Source: Stenotrophomonas maltophilia (GTDB taxonomy: Bacteria > Pseudomonadota > Gammaproteobacteria > Xanthomonadales > Xanthomonadaceae). Taken from it: a stretch of 64,000 nt of DNA. The notes beneath the pieces were generated by a model. The model was not told the origin of the DNA and searched no databases. It saw nothing but the letters and a program-made list of their open reading frames with translations. Positions 34,840 to 42,994 of the stretch are shown here, in pieces. Position numbers and translations under genes: made by a program. The stretch lies in NCBI RefSeq assembly GCF_025642255.1, contig NZ_CP106759.1, forward strand, positions 1,019,501-1,083,500. The letters run 5' to 3'. Every line of letters starts with the position of its first letter. Position 1 is the first letter of the stretch.

Positions 34840-36918
34840 ATGAAACTGCGTCATGCCCTGCTGCCACTGAGCCTGCTGGCCGCTCTGCCCAGCGTCGCCG
34901 CTGCCCGTGGCCTGGAGATCCGCGACATGGTAGCCATGGATCGCGTTTCCGCGCCGGTGCTGAGCGCCGATGGCGGCACCGTGGTGTTCGCCAAGCGCAG
35001 CACCGACGCCAACCTCAAGGCCAGCACCGCCCTGTACGCACGCAACCTGCGCACGCGTGATGCGGCACCGCCGAAGCAGATCACCCCGGCTGGCTGGAAC
35101 GTCAATTCCGCCTCGCTGTCGGCGGACGGCCAGACGGTGTACTTCCTCAGTGCCAAGAACGGCAGCCAGCAGCTGTACGCACAGGCGATCAACGGCGGCG
35201 CCCCGCGCCAGCTGACCGATTTCCCGGTGGATGTGGACAGCTACCACGTCTCGCCACAGGACGACCGCGTGCTGTTCAGCGCCGGCGTGTTCCAGGCCTG
35301 CGCGTCGGACCTGGCCTGCACCGAGAAGAAGCTGAAAGAGAAGAAGGACGCCAAGGCCAGTGGCCAGGTCTGGGATTCGATGTTCGTGCGCCATTGGGAT
35401 ACCTGGAACGACGGCCGTCGCAACACCCTGTTCGTCGCGCCGCTGCCGGGTGCCCAGGCCGGCCCGGTCAAGGGGGCTTCAGCGCTGAGCGCCACCCTCG
35501 ATGGCGATGCGCCGTCCAAGCCATTCGGTGGCAATGATGACTTCGTGTGGTCGCCGGACGGCAGCAGCGTGGTCGCCAGCATCCGCGTGGCGGGCCGCGA
35601 GGAACCGTGGTCGACCAACTTCGACCTCTATCGCTTCGATGCTGCCGGTCGTCAGGCACCGGTGAACCTGACCGCCTCCAACCCGGCATGGGACGCGGGT
35701 CCGGTGTTCAGTGCCGATGGCAAGACGCTGTTCTACCGTGCGATGAAGCGCCCCGGCTTTGAAGCTGATCGCTTCGGCCTGATGGCGATGGATCTGGCCA
35801 GCGGCAAGAGCCGTGAGATCGCCCCGCAGTGGGATCGCTCGGCGGGTGGCATCGTGCTGTCCGCCGATGGCGCCAGCATCTATACCACCGCCGATGATCT
35901 GGGCGAGCACCCGCTGTTCCAGATCGATGTCGCCACCGGCAAGGCCACCCGCCTGATCGGCGATGGCAGCGTGACCGCCGTCGATGTGGCCGGCACCAGC
36001 GTGGCGATCACCCGCAACAGCCTGAAGAGCAACGACCAGGTGCTGGTCGGCCTGCTGCCAGCCGCCGGCCAGCCGATGGGCGAGCTGCGTGCGCTGACAC
36101 CGTCTGCCGGCGACGTGCTGAAGGACGTCAGTTTCGGCGATTTCGAGCAGTTCTCGTTCAAGGGCTGGAACAACGACACCGTGCACGGCTATGTGGTCAA
36201 GCCGCACAACTACCAGGAAGGCAAGTCCTACCCGGTCGCGTTCCTGATCCATGGCGGTCCGCAGGGCAGTTTCGGCAACGGCTGGAGCTACCGCTGGAAT
36301 CCGCAGACCTATGCGGGCCAGGGCTACGCGGTGGTGATGATCGATTTCCACGGCTCCACCGGTTACGGTCAGGCATTCACCGATGCGATCAGCCAGCACT
36401 GGGGTGATCGTCCGCTGGAAGACCTGCAGAAGGGCTGGGACGCGGCACTGAAGAAGTATTCGTTCCTCAACGGTGACAAGGCCTGTGCTCTGGGCGCCAG
36501 CTATGGCGGCTTCATGGTCAACTGGATCGCCGGCAACTGGAACGGCCCGTTCAAGTGCCTGGTCAACCACGATGGCGTGTTCGACCAGCGCATGATGGGC
36601 TACGCCACCGAGGAGCTGTGGTTCACCGAGTGGGAGCAGGGCGGCACGCCGTACCAGAAGGCGGCGAACTACGAGAAGTTCAACCCGGTCAACCACGTGG
36701 CGGACTGGAAGAAGCCGATCCTGATCATCCATGGCCAGCAGGACTTCCGCATTCCGGTCGAGCAGGGCCTGGCGGCATTCACGGCGGCGCAGCGGCAGGG
36801 GATCGAGTCGAAGTTCCTGTACTTCCCGGACGAGAACCACTGGGTGCTCAAGCCGCACAACAGCATCCTGTGGCATGACACGGTCAACGGCTGGCTGAAG
36901 CAGCATATCGGCGAATAA
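34840..36918 (+). CDS. S9 family peptidase (DPP/acylaminoacyl type), exported
   Basis: A 692-residue protein with a signal peptide (MKLRHALLPLSLLAALPSVAAA), a beta-propeller of WD40-like PD40 repeats (LSADGQTVYFLSAKNG, SPDGSSVVASIR, LSADGASIYTTADD) and a C-terminal peptidase domain. Ser554 sits in LGASYGGFMVNW, with Asp in HGQQDFRIPVEQG and His in PDENHWV. It is likely a periplasmic dipeptidyl aminopeptidase. GGAGA precedes ATG 34840. It is followed by a strong terminator and a SMAG dimer. Confidence 0.93.
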   Translation: MKLRHALLPLSLLAALPSVAAARGLEIRDMVAMDRVSAPVLSADGGTVVFAKRSTDANLKASTALYARNLRTRDAAPPKQITPAGWNVNSASLSADGQTVYFLSAKNGSQQLYAQAINGGAPRQLTDFPVDVDSYHVSPQDDRVLFSAGVFQACASDLACTEKKLKEKKDAKASGQVWDSMFVRHWDTWNDGRRNTLFVAPLPGAQAGPVKGASALSATLDGDAPSKPFGGNDDFVWSPDGSSVVASIRVAGREEPWSTNFDLYRFDAAGRQAPVNLTASNPAWDAGPVFSADGKTLFYRAMKRPGFEADRFGLMAMDLASGKSREIAPQWDRSAGGIVLSADGASIYTTADDLGEHPLFQIDVATGKATRLIGDGSVTAVDVAGTSVAITRNSLKSNDQVLVGLLPAAGQPMGELRALTPSAGDVLKDVSFGDFEQFSFKGWNNDTVHGYVVKPHNYQEGKSYPVAFLIHGGPQGSFGNGWSYRWNPQTYAGQGYAVVMIDFHGSTGYGQAFTDAISQHWGDRPLEDLQKGWDAALKKYSFLNGDKACALGASYGGFMVNWIAGNWNGPFKCLVNHDGVFDQRMMGYATEELWFTEWEQGGTPYQKAANYEKFNPVNHVADWKKPILIIHGQQDFRIPVEQGLAAFTAAQRQGIESKFLYFPDENHWVLKPHNSILWHDTVNGWLKQHIGE

Positions 36919-36927
36919 GCCGGTCCG

Positions 36928-36962
36928 GCGCCGCCCCCCCCAGGGCGGCGCTCTGCTTTTTG
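36928..36962 (+). terminator. Intrinsic terminator of the second S9 peptidase
   Basis: Stem GCGCCGCCC and GGGCGGCGC with a C-rich loop, followed by TCTGCTTTTT. It directly abuts the first half of a SMAG inverted dimer. Confidence 0.88.
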
Positions 36963-37035
36963 TAGAGCCGAGCCATGCTCGGCTGCTCTGTGCCTCCTTT
37001 CCCGCCAACAGCAGCCGAGCATGGCTCGGCTCTAC
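36962..37035. repeat. SMAG inverted dimer
   Basis: GTAGAGCCGAGCCATGCTCG with GCTGCT (36962-36987) and its near-exact reverse complement (37011-37035) flank 23 bp. Each half forms a hairpin by itself, and the two halves can also pair into one long stem. The GTAG ends point outward. The second half reaches to 13 bp before the DUF819 start codon. Confidence 0.92.
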
Positions 37036-37047
37036 CCGAGCGCCCGC

Positions 37048-38292
37048 ATGACTTCGAACGCCCTGATCCAGAACGACATCGTGGTCTTCGGCCTGATCGC
37101 CGCCACTTTGGGGGCCGTGTTCTGGACCGCCTCGCGGGAGCAGGGGCCGTGGAAGCGCTTCTACACCTTCGTGCCGGCGTTGCTGCTGTGTTATCTCATT
37201 CCTGGCATCTACAACACCGTCGGCCTGATCGACGGGCAGAACACCGCGCTGTACAACCCGGTCGCGCGTGACATCCTGCTGCCGGCGGCGCTGGTGCTGC
37301 TGACCCTGGCCGTGGACATCAAGGGCATCCTGCGGCTGGGGCCGAAGCTGGTACTGATGTACCTGGGCGCCTCCGCCAGCATCATGCTCGGTGCCGTGGT
37401 CGCCTTCCTGCTGATGCGCGCGCTGCACCCGGAAACCGTTGCCGGCGACACCTGGGCCGGCATGGCCGCACTGGCCGGCAGCTGGATCGGCGGTGGCGCC
37501 AACATGCTGGCGATGCGCGAAGTATTCGACGTCAACGCCACCACCTTCGGCCAGTTCGCCGTGGTCGACGTGGGTGTCGGCTACGTCTGGATGGCGGTAC
37601 TGATCTTCCTCGCCGGGCGCGCCGCGAAGATCGACGCACGCAGCGGTGCCGATACCTCGGCCATCGACGAACTGAAGGAACGCATCGCGCGCTTCCAGGC
37701 CGAACACGAGCGCATTCCCAGCCTGACCGATCTGATGCTGATCGTCGCCGTTGCGTTCGGTGGCGTCGGTCTGGCGCATGCAATCGGCGCGCCGCTGGCG
37801 GCCTGGTTCAAGGCCCATGTCGGCTGGGCATCGCAGTTCAGCCTGGATGCTCCCTTCGTCTGGGTGGTGGTGCTGTCGACCACGCTGGGCCTGGGCCTGA
37901 GTTTCACCCGCGCGCGCACGCTGGAGGGAGCGGGAGCGTCACGTCTGGGGTCGCTGCTGCTGTACTTCCTGATCGCCTGCATCGGCATGCAGATGGATCT
38001 GCTGGCATTGCTGGACCGTCCGTGGCTGTTCCTGCTCGGCCTGATCTGGATCGCCGTGCACATCGTGCTGCTGTGGTGCCTGGGCCGGTTGCTGAAGGTG
38101 CCGTTCTTCTATTTCGCCATCGGCTCGCAGTCGAACATCGGCGGTCCGGCCTCGGCGCCCGTGGTGGCCGCCGCCTTCCATCCTGCATTGGCACCGGTAG
38201 GCGTGCTGCTGGGAACAATGGGCTACGCCACCGGGACCTACCTGGCGTACATCGTCGGCATTACCCTGCGTGCGCTGGCAGGGCAGGGGTGA
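37048..38292 (+). CDS. DUF819 family membrane protein
   Basis: A protein of about 414 residues with ten or more membrane segments. DUF819 features include the opening DIVVFGLIAATLGAVFW, the AALAGSWIGGGANMLAMRE block and SQSNIGGPASAPVVAAAF near the end. Members look like transporters (YjcL-like) but no substrate is established. ATG 37048 is chosen; an earlier in-frame ATG at 37021 lies inside the SMAG repeat and would add nine repeat-encoded residues. No good ribosome-binding site is seen for either, so the repeat may have replaced the original leader. Confidence 0.85.
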   Translation: MTSNALIQNDIVVFGLIAATLGAVFWTASREQGPWKRFYTFVPALLLCYLIPGIYNTVGLIDGQNTALYNPVARDILLPAALVLLTLAVDIKGILRLGPKLVLMYLGASASIMLGAVVAFLLMRALHPETVAGDTWAGMAALAGSWIGGGANMLAMREVFDVNATTFGQFAVVDVGVGYVWMAVLIFLAGRAAKIDARSGADTSAIDELKERIARFQAEHERIPSLTDLMLIVAVAFGGVGLAHAIGAPLAAWFKAHVGWASQFSLDAPFVWVVVLSTTLGLGLSFTRARTLEGAGASRLGSLLLYFLIACIGMQMDLLALLDRPWLFLLGLIWIAVHIVLLWCLGRLLKVPFFYFAIGSQSNIGGPASAPVVAAAFHPALAPVGVLLGTMGYATGTYLAYIVGITLRALAGQG

Positions 38293-38293
38293 T

Positions 38294-38334
38294 GGGGTCA
38301 GATCCCTTTTGCGCAGCAAAAGGGATCTGACCCC
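38294..38334. repeat. GGGTC-type long hairpin repeat, copy 3
   Basis: A perfect palindrome with 19-bp arms: GGGGTCAGATCCCTTTTGC, loop GCA, GCAAAAGGGATCTGACCCC. It starts 2 bp after the DUF819 stop codon and may act as its transcript end. Confidence 0.92.
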
Positions 38335-38421
38335 GTTTCGCGGCGCGTCACGCTACCGGCAATCCACGTTCGATCAGCCAGGCTCTCGCGTCTTCGGCGT
38401 CCTGCTCGAACCGCGCCGAGT

Positions 38422-38450
38422 GAAAAGAAGGGCGCCGCAGGGTTCGGCGC
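38422..38450 (-). terminator. Intrinsic terminator in outermost tandem copy
   Basis: On the minus strand, GCGCCG and CGGCGC form a stem followed by CCTTCTTTTC. It is the diverged counterpart of the terminator at 38562-38589. Confidence 0.55.
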
Positions 38451-38561
38451 GTCGCCACGCGCCCGTGGCCAACCGCGCCCGCGGCCTCACGCCACTGGCA
38501 ACCCGCGTTCGATCAACCACGCCTTCGCGTCTTCGGCGTCCTGCTCGAACCGCGCCGAGTG

Positions 38562-38589
38562 AAAAAAGGGGCGCCGCAGGGTTCGGCGC
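38562..38589 (-). terminator. Intrinsic terminator in inner tandem copy
   Basis: On the minus strand, GCGCCG-aaccctg-CGGCGC is followed by CCCCTTTTTT. It lies about 37 bp past the stop of the HEACH-motif gene and is the likely functional terminator. Confidence 0.7.
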
Positions 38590-38625
38590 GTCGCCACGCG
38601 CCCGTGGCCAACCGCGCCCGCGGCC

Positions 38626-39105
38626 TTACGCCACTGGCAACCCGCGTTCGATCAACCACGCCTTCGCGTCTTCGGCGTCCTGCTCGAACCACGCTCTCGT
38701 CGATCCCAATCGGTACGTATACCCCCACGCATCCATGTCGGCCATCAGCCGTGCGCTGCCGACACCGGGCAGCTGCGCGGCCAGCACGATCTGCAGGTAG
38801 CACGTGGCATCTTCCTCGGCGACCGAATCAGTGGCATCGGTATGCACCTGCGCGCGCCGCTCCGGCGGCAGCACGATCAGATGGCAGGCCTCGTGCAGCA
38901 TCGAATGCACGGGCGTGTCGTCGCGCACATACACGTTGCTGGCGATGATGCCTGCTTCAGGTTCGCCCCAGTAGCTGCCGGGAATCGGCTCGCCGGCGGC
39001 GACGTGGTGCAGCTCCAGCCCATGCGCGGCAAGCAGGCGCTGTGCATCGGCGAAGGCGATATCGCCCACGCAGGTGATGTCCACGGCGGTTGTCGTGTCA
39101 GTCAT
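38626..39105 (-). CDS. Putative metallopeptidase-like protein with HEACH motif
   Basis: A 159-residue cytoplasmic protein. The segment SMLHEACHLIVLPPERR holds an HExxH zinc-type motif, and EEDATCYLQIVLAAQLPG supplies a possible third ligand Glu downstream, so a small zincin-like fold is plausible. I do not recognise a named family. The start is the ATG of MTDTTTAVDIT. Its final codons (WFEQDAEDAKAWLIERGLP) are repeated in two downstream tandem copies that lie beyond the stop codon. It is convergent with DUF819 and 47 bp downstream of minE on the same strand. Confidence 0.75.
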   Translation of the reverse strand: MTDTTTAVDITCVGDIAFADAQRLLAAHGLELHHVAAGEPIPGSYWGEPEAGIIASNVYVRDDTPVHSMLHEACHLIVLPPERRAQVHTDATDSVAEEDATCYLQIVLAAQLPGVGSARLMADMDAWGYTYRLGSTRAWFEQDAEDAKAWLIERGLPVA

Positions 39106-39152
39106 GCGGAATCGTGCAGCCCCGCCCATGCAGGCACGGGCGGGGCAGGGGG

Positions 39153-39413
39153 TCAGGGCTTTTCCGGGCCTTCCGGCAGCGCCACGGAGATGTCCAGCAC
39201 GTCGTGCTGGCCATCCTTGACCAGGTCGACCTTCACCGCGTCGACGTCGATGTTGACGTACTTCTTGATCACTTCCAGCAGCTCGCGCTGCAGCAGCGGC
39301 AGGTAGTCCGGGCCACCGCGATGGCTGCGCTCCTGCGCGATGATGATCTGCAGGCGGTTCTTGGCGGTTTCGGCGGTGGTCTTCTTCGCTTTGAGGAAAT
39401 CAAACAGGCCCAT
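39153..39413 (-). CDS. minE: Cell division topological specificity factor MinE
   Basis: An 86-residue MinE. The N-terminal membrane-targeting and anti-MinCD part reads [20 protein letters not shown], followed by [19 protein letters not shown] and the dimer domain [12 protein letters not shown]. It drives MinD off the membrane and sets up pole-to-pole oscillation. It starts 2 bp after the minD stop. Gene order minC-minD-minE matches gamma-proteobacteria. Confidence 0.97.
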   Translation of the reverse strand: MGLFDFLKAKKTTAETAKNRLQIIIAQERSHRGGPDYLPLLQRELLEVIKKYVNIDVDAVKVDLVKDGQHDVLDISVALPEGPEKP

Positions 39414-39415
39414 GC

Positions 39416-40225
39416 TTACCCTCCGAACAGCTTGCTGAAGAAGCCCTTCTTCTCCACGGTGGTGAAGCGCATCGGCCGCTCCTCGCCCAGGATGCGGCTC
39501 ACCGCATCGTCATACGCCTGGCCAGCGATCGATTCGCCGTCGAGGATCACCGGCTCGCCCTTGTTGGAGGCGTTCAGCACGTCACCCGATTCGGGGATCA
39601 CGCCGATCGCCTTCAGGCCCAGCACTTCCTCCACGTCGACGATGCTCAGCATCTCGCCGGTTTCCACGCGCGACGGGCTGTAGCGGGTCAGCAGCAGGAA
39701 GGCCGGCACGTCCTGGCCGGATTCGGCCTTGTGTGTCTTCGAGTCCAGCAGGCCGATGATGCGGTCAGAGTCGCGCACCGAGGACACTTCCGGGTTCACC
39801 ACCACCACCGCGCGGTCGGCGAAGTACATGGCCAGGAAGGCACCCTTCTCGATACCGGCCGGGGAGTCGCAGATCACGAAGTCGAAACCGTCGGCGGCCA
39901 GGTCCTTCAGCACCTTGCCCACGCCCTCCTGGGTCAGCGCGTCCTTGTCGCGGGTCTGCGAGGCAGCCAGCACGTACAGGTTGTCGAAGCGCTTGTCCTT
40001 GATCAGGGCCTGCTTGAGGGTGGCTTCGCCGTGCACGACGTTGACGAAGTCGTACACCACGCGGCGTTCGCAGCCCATGATCAGGTCGAGGTTGCGCAGG
40101 CCGACGTCGAAGTCGATCACCGCCACCTTCTTGCCGCGCCGTGCCAGGCCGCAGGCCAGGCTCGCGCTGGTAGTGGTCTTGCCGACGCCGCCCTTGCCGG
40201 AGGTGACTACGATGATTTCAGCCAA
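39416..40225 (-). CDS. minD: Septum-site determining ATPase MinD (TTG start)
   Basis: A 269-residue deviant Walker A ATPase: [20 protein letters not shown] at the start, [26 protein letters not shown] and a C-terminal amphipathic membrane-targeting helix ([11 protein letters not shown]). ATP-bound MinD dimers bind the membrane and recruit MinC. The start codon is TTG: AGGAG lies 7 nt upstream and the next residues [12 protein letters not shown] match the family start; no ATG is available there. Confidence 0.97.
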   Translation of the reverse strand: MAEIIVVTSGKGGVGKTTTSASLACGLARRGKKVAVIDFDVGLRNLDLIMGCERRVVYDFVNVVHGEATLKQALIKDKRFDNLYVLAASQTRDKDALTQEGVGKVLKDLAADGFDFVICDSPAGIEKGAFLAMYFADRAVVVVNPEVSSVRDSDRIIGLLDSKTHKAESGQDVPAFLLLTRYSPSRVETGEMLSIVDVEEVLGLKAIGVIPESGDVLNASNKGEPVILDGESIAGQAYDDAVSRILGEERPMRFTTVEKKGFFSKLFGG

Positions 40226-40262
40226 AGGACTTCTCCTGGTTCTGCATGATGTTGGGGCTGCG

Positions 40263-41111
40263 TCAGTCCAGCGCAGCGATCTTGACCTGGTCCTGTTCCA
40301 GCCACACCTGCACGGCCTTGCCGCGCAGGTTGTCCGGGACATCGTCCAGTACCTTGTAGTGGCCGGCAATGGCCACCAGTTCCGCATGGAAATCACGGCA
40401 GAAGATGCGTGCCGCGGTGTTGCCCTGGGCACCTGCCAGCGCGCGGCCGCGCAGGGTGCCGTAGATATGGATGCTGCCGTCGGCGATGACCTCGGCACCG
40501 GCGCCGACAGTCGCCATGACCGTCAGGTCGCAGTTCTCCGCGTACAGCTGCTGGCCGGAACGTACGTTGCCGAGCTGCATGCGGCCCGGTTGCGGTGCCG
40601 AGCCCTCGGCCACCCTGGCCACCGGAGCGGCCGGGGCCGGCTTCGGTTCAGCGCGGGCGGCGCGGCGCGGCTCCGGCGCAGGCACAGGCGGCGGGGCCGG
40701 CTCGGTCTCGACACGCTCGTACTGGGCGCGGAACTTGGCCAGCAGCGGCAGGCCGAGCTGCTGCGAGAGCTGGTCGACCGCGCTGGTGCCATAGGCCAGC
40801 GCCACCGGCAGCACGCCGGCGCTGCGCAGGCCATCGACCAGCGCCTGGGCGGTGGCCACGTCCGGTACCTGGCTGAGGCCGCCGAAGTCCAGGATCACCG
40901 CGGCACGGCCGAACAGTTTCGGGGCGCGGGTCACCCGTTCGCGCATTTCCTGCACGAGCCGTTCGACATCGAGGGTCCGCACGCGCAGGTTGGCGATGCC
41001 GACCTGGCCGATCTTCAGTTCACCTGCCTGTTCGTAATCGAAATTCACCGCCACGCTCAGGTCCCCGTCGGCCGCTGTGCCTGCGCCGGCAGCTGCCGGT
41101 CGCGTGTCCAT
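40263..41111 (-). CDS. minC: Septum-site determining protein MinC
   Basis: A 282-residue FtsZ inhibitor. The N-terminal MinC domain (FDYEQAGELKIGQVGIANLR and following) is joined by an Ala/Pro-rich linker (about residues 135-175) to a C-terminal beta-helix (NVRSGQQLYAENCDLTVMAT, ADGSIHIYGTLRGRALAGAQ) that binds MinD. The linker is longer than in E. coli (231 residues total). The ATG lies 55 bp inside the end of the upstream GNAT gene. Confidence 0.95.
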   Translation of the reverse strand: MDTRPAAAGAGTAADGDLSVAVNFDYEQAGELKIGQVGIANLRVRTLDVERLVQEMRERVTRAPKLFGRAAVILDFGGLSQVPDVATAQALVDGLRSAGVLPVALAYGTSAVDQLSQQLGLPLLAKFRAQYERVETEPAPPPVPAPEPRRAARAEPKPAPAAPVARVAEGSAPQPGRMQLGNVRSGQQLYAENCDLTVMATVGAGAEVIADGSIHIYGTLRGRALAGAQGNTAARIFCRDFHAELVAIAGHYKVLDDVPDNLRGKAVQVWLEQDQVKIAALD

Positions 41112-41653
41112 GCCACATCCGGCAGCTTGCCGCCGTAGGTCTCCTGTACCCACGGGTAGCTGCACAGTTCCTTGGCCAGCATGCTGGCACGCACATCGAC
41201 CTGCGGCATGGTGTTCTGGCCCAGCTCGCGGAAGCCGAAGCTGCCGTGGAACAGCAGGGCGGCATCGGCACCATGGTCGAGGAAGACTTCGCAGGTCATC
41301 TGCGGGTAGCGCAGCTCGGCGAAGCTCTGCGCATCGGCGTAGAACGCCCGGCCGACGCCACCACCGCGGCGGCGGCTGGCGACCACGATGCGGTCGATAT
41401 AGAAGAACGGGGTGTCCAGCTGCTGCTTGAACCAGGCGAAGTTGCTGCTGTCGTGCTGGCTGTCGCTGCCGAAGCCGATCAGGAACCCGGCCAGGTTGCC
41501 GTCGCGCTCGGCGACGCGGAAGTACTCAGCGGTTTCATAGAACAGGCGCAGGCGTGCGGCATCCAGCGGAAGGATGGCCAGGCCAGCGTTGTTGTTCAAA
41601 GCCAGGACGGAATCGAGCTCGTGCTCGCGCACGTCGCGGATGACAATCGACAT
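41057..41653 (-). CDS. GNAT family N-acetyltransferase upstream of minC
   Basis: A 198-residue GNAT-fold protein: IRDVREHELDSVLALNN opens the domain, IDRIVVASRRRGGGVGRAFY holds the acetyl-CoA loop and FLDHGADAALLFHGSFGFRE the C-terminal strand. The 3' end overlaps minC by 55 bp, so it is probably co-transcribed with min genes. The substrate is unknown; a link to division is positional only. Confidence 0.87.
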   Translation of the reverse strand: MSIVIRDVREHELDSVLALNNNAGLAILPLDAARLRLFYETAEYFRVAERDGNLAGFLIGFGSDSQHDSSNFAWFKQQLDTPFFYIDRIVVASRRRGGGVGRAFYADAQSFAELRYPQMTCEVFLDHGADAALLFHGSFGFRELGQNTMPQVDVRASMLAKELCSYPWVQETYGGKLPDVAWTRDRQLPAQAQRPTGT

Positions 41654-41791
41654 TGTGACTCCGTGGGGTAACGCGGTTGGTCCTGCAACGGACCCTGCGC
41701 ACGATTATTGCATGGGTGGCTGGCGGGGGCACGCCCGTCGCCATGACTTCTGCCCGGGGGCAAGAGCGCTGGTTCAGCCTAAGATGCCTCC

Positions 41792-42994
41792 ATGTTGGGA
41801 TATCTCAGCCAAATCCGAGTCCTGCGCCTGGCCGGCCTGTTCACCTGGGTCATGGTCGGCCTGCCCGTGGTGTATTCCCAATACGAGTCGATGCTGCGGC
41901 ACGGCGGCAGCGGCATCGACAGCTGGTCCCTGTGGCTGTTTGCCGCCTACCTGTTCTTCGGCGCCGGCTACTTCTGGCTGACCCGTGGCCTGCGCGACAG
42001 CAGCCAGGCCGCCTGGTACGACCGGGTGGTGCTGGTGGTACTGACCGGCTCGGCCCTGGGCGTCAGCTACCTGAGCGGTTCGGGCCTGGGCAGCATCCTG
42101 ATGATGGTGGCCGCCGGGGTGATCCCGTGGATGCTGCCCGTGCGCAGTGGCGTGATCTGGTTGCTGCTCAGCCAGCTGGCGGTGCTGCCGGTCTACTATC
42201 TGATTCTCGACATGCCGTTGTTCGAGGCACTCATGCAGTCGCTGCTGTATGGCGGCTTCTCCATGTTCATGTTCGTGACCAGCCTGGTCGCACGGCAGCA
42301 GACCGACGCCCGCGACGAGCAGCGCCGGCTGAATGCGGAGCTGAGGGCGACCCGCGCCCTGCTGGCCGAGAGCGCACGGGTCAACGAGCGCACCCGCATC
42401 TCGCGCGAGCTTCATGACCTGCTGGGGCATCAGTTGACCGCGCTGACCCTGAACCTGGAAGTGGCCGGCCATCTGGCCGAAGGCAAGGCGCTGGACCACG
42501 TGAAACGGTCGCACACGCTGGCCAAGCTGCTGCTGGGCAATGTGCGCGAAGTGGTCAGCCAACTGCGCGAGACCAGTGCCATCGACCTGGCTGCCGCGCT
42601 GCGCCCGCTGACCGAGAACGTGCCCTCGCTGGACATCCAGCTGGACATCGAGGACCCCCTGAACGTGGAGGATCCGCAGCGGGCCCACGTGCTGCTGCGC
42701 TGCACCCAGGAGATCATCACCAATACGGTGCGCCACTCCGGGGCCCGCCATCTGTGGATCCGGGTGTACCGTGAGGCACCGGACCGGGTGGTGGTCGAGG
42801 CGCGCGACGACGGTGTCGGTGCGGAAATGGTCAATGTGGGCAATGGCTTGCGCGGGATGCGCGAGCGCCTGCAACAATGCGGTGGCCAGCTGCAGGTGGA
42901 AACCCGCCCCGGCGAAGGCTTCTGCCTGCGTGCGACGGTGCCGGCAACCGTGCTGGTGGCCGCCCTTACCAAGGTTCCTGAAGGAGTGCGTTGA
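41792..42994 (+). CDS. Sensor histidine kinase, DesK-like
   Basis: A 400-residue kinase with about five membrane segments in the first 165 residues and no sizeable extracellular domain, then a HisKA_3 dimerisation domain with phospho-acceptor His208 in RISRELHDLLGHQLT, and a HATPase_c domain (TQEIITNTVRHSGA, ARDDGVGAE, GNGLRGMRERL). This build matches DesK, which senses membrane order. It overlaps the response regulator by 4 bp. The actual signal is unknown. Confidence 0.93.
   Translation: MLGYLSQIRVLRLAGLFTWVMVGLPVVYSQYESMLRHGGSGIDSWSLWLFAAYLFFGAGYFWLTRGLRDSSQAAWYDRVVLVVLTGSALGVSYLSGSGLGSILMMVAAGVIPWMLPVRSGVIWLLLSQLAVLPVYYLILDMPLFEALMQSLLYGGFSMFMFVTSLVARQQTDARDEQRRLNAELRATRALLAESARVNERTRISRELHDLLGHQLTALTLNLEVAGHLAEGKALDHVKRSHTLAKLLLGNVREVVSQLRETSAIDLAAALRPLTENVPSLDIQLDIEDPLNVEDPQRAHVLLRCTQEIITNTVRHSGARHLWIRVYREAPDRVVVEARDDGVGAEMVNVGNGLRGMRERLQQCGGQLQVETRPGEGFCLRATVPATVLVAALTKVPEGVR

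Larger units (their letters stand above)
38344..38700. repeat. 139-bp tandem repeat covering a gene end and its terminator
   Basis: The motif GCGTCTTCGGCGTCCTGCTC begins at 38388, 38527 and 38666, exactly 139 bp apart each time. The third copy is the real 3' end of the HEACH-motif gene (its last 20 or so codons). The middle copy is nearly identical; the first is diverged and less complete. Each complete unit also carries the inter-repeat part with a hairpin plus T-run (read on the minus strand). Confidence 0.93.

Noticed and set aside
35479..37818. Open frame of about 779 codons on the minus strand opposite the S9 peptidase and DUF819 genes
   Set aside because: It spans two well-supported genes and their intergenic repeat in antisense; composition is typical of a shadow frame.
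38344..38700. CRISPR-like array
   Set aside because: Three 139-bp units with no short repeat/unique spacer alternation; it is a simple tandem duplication of a gene end.
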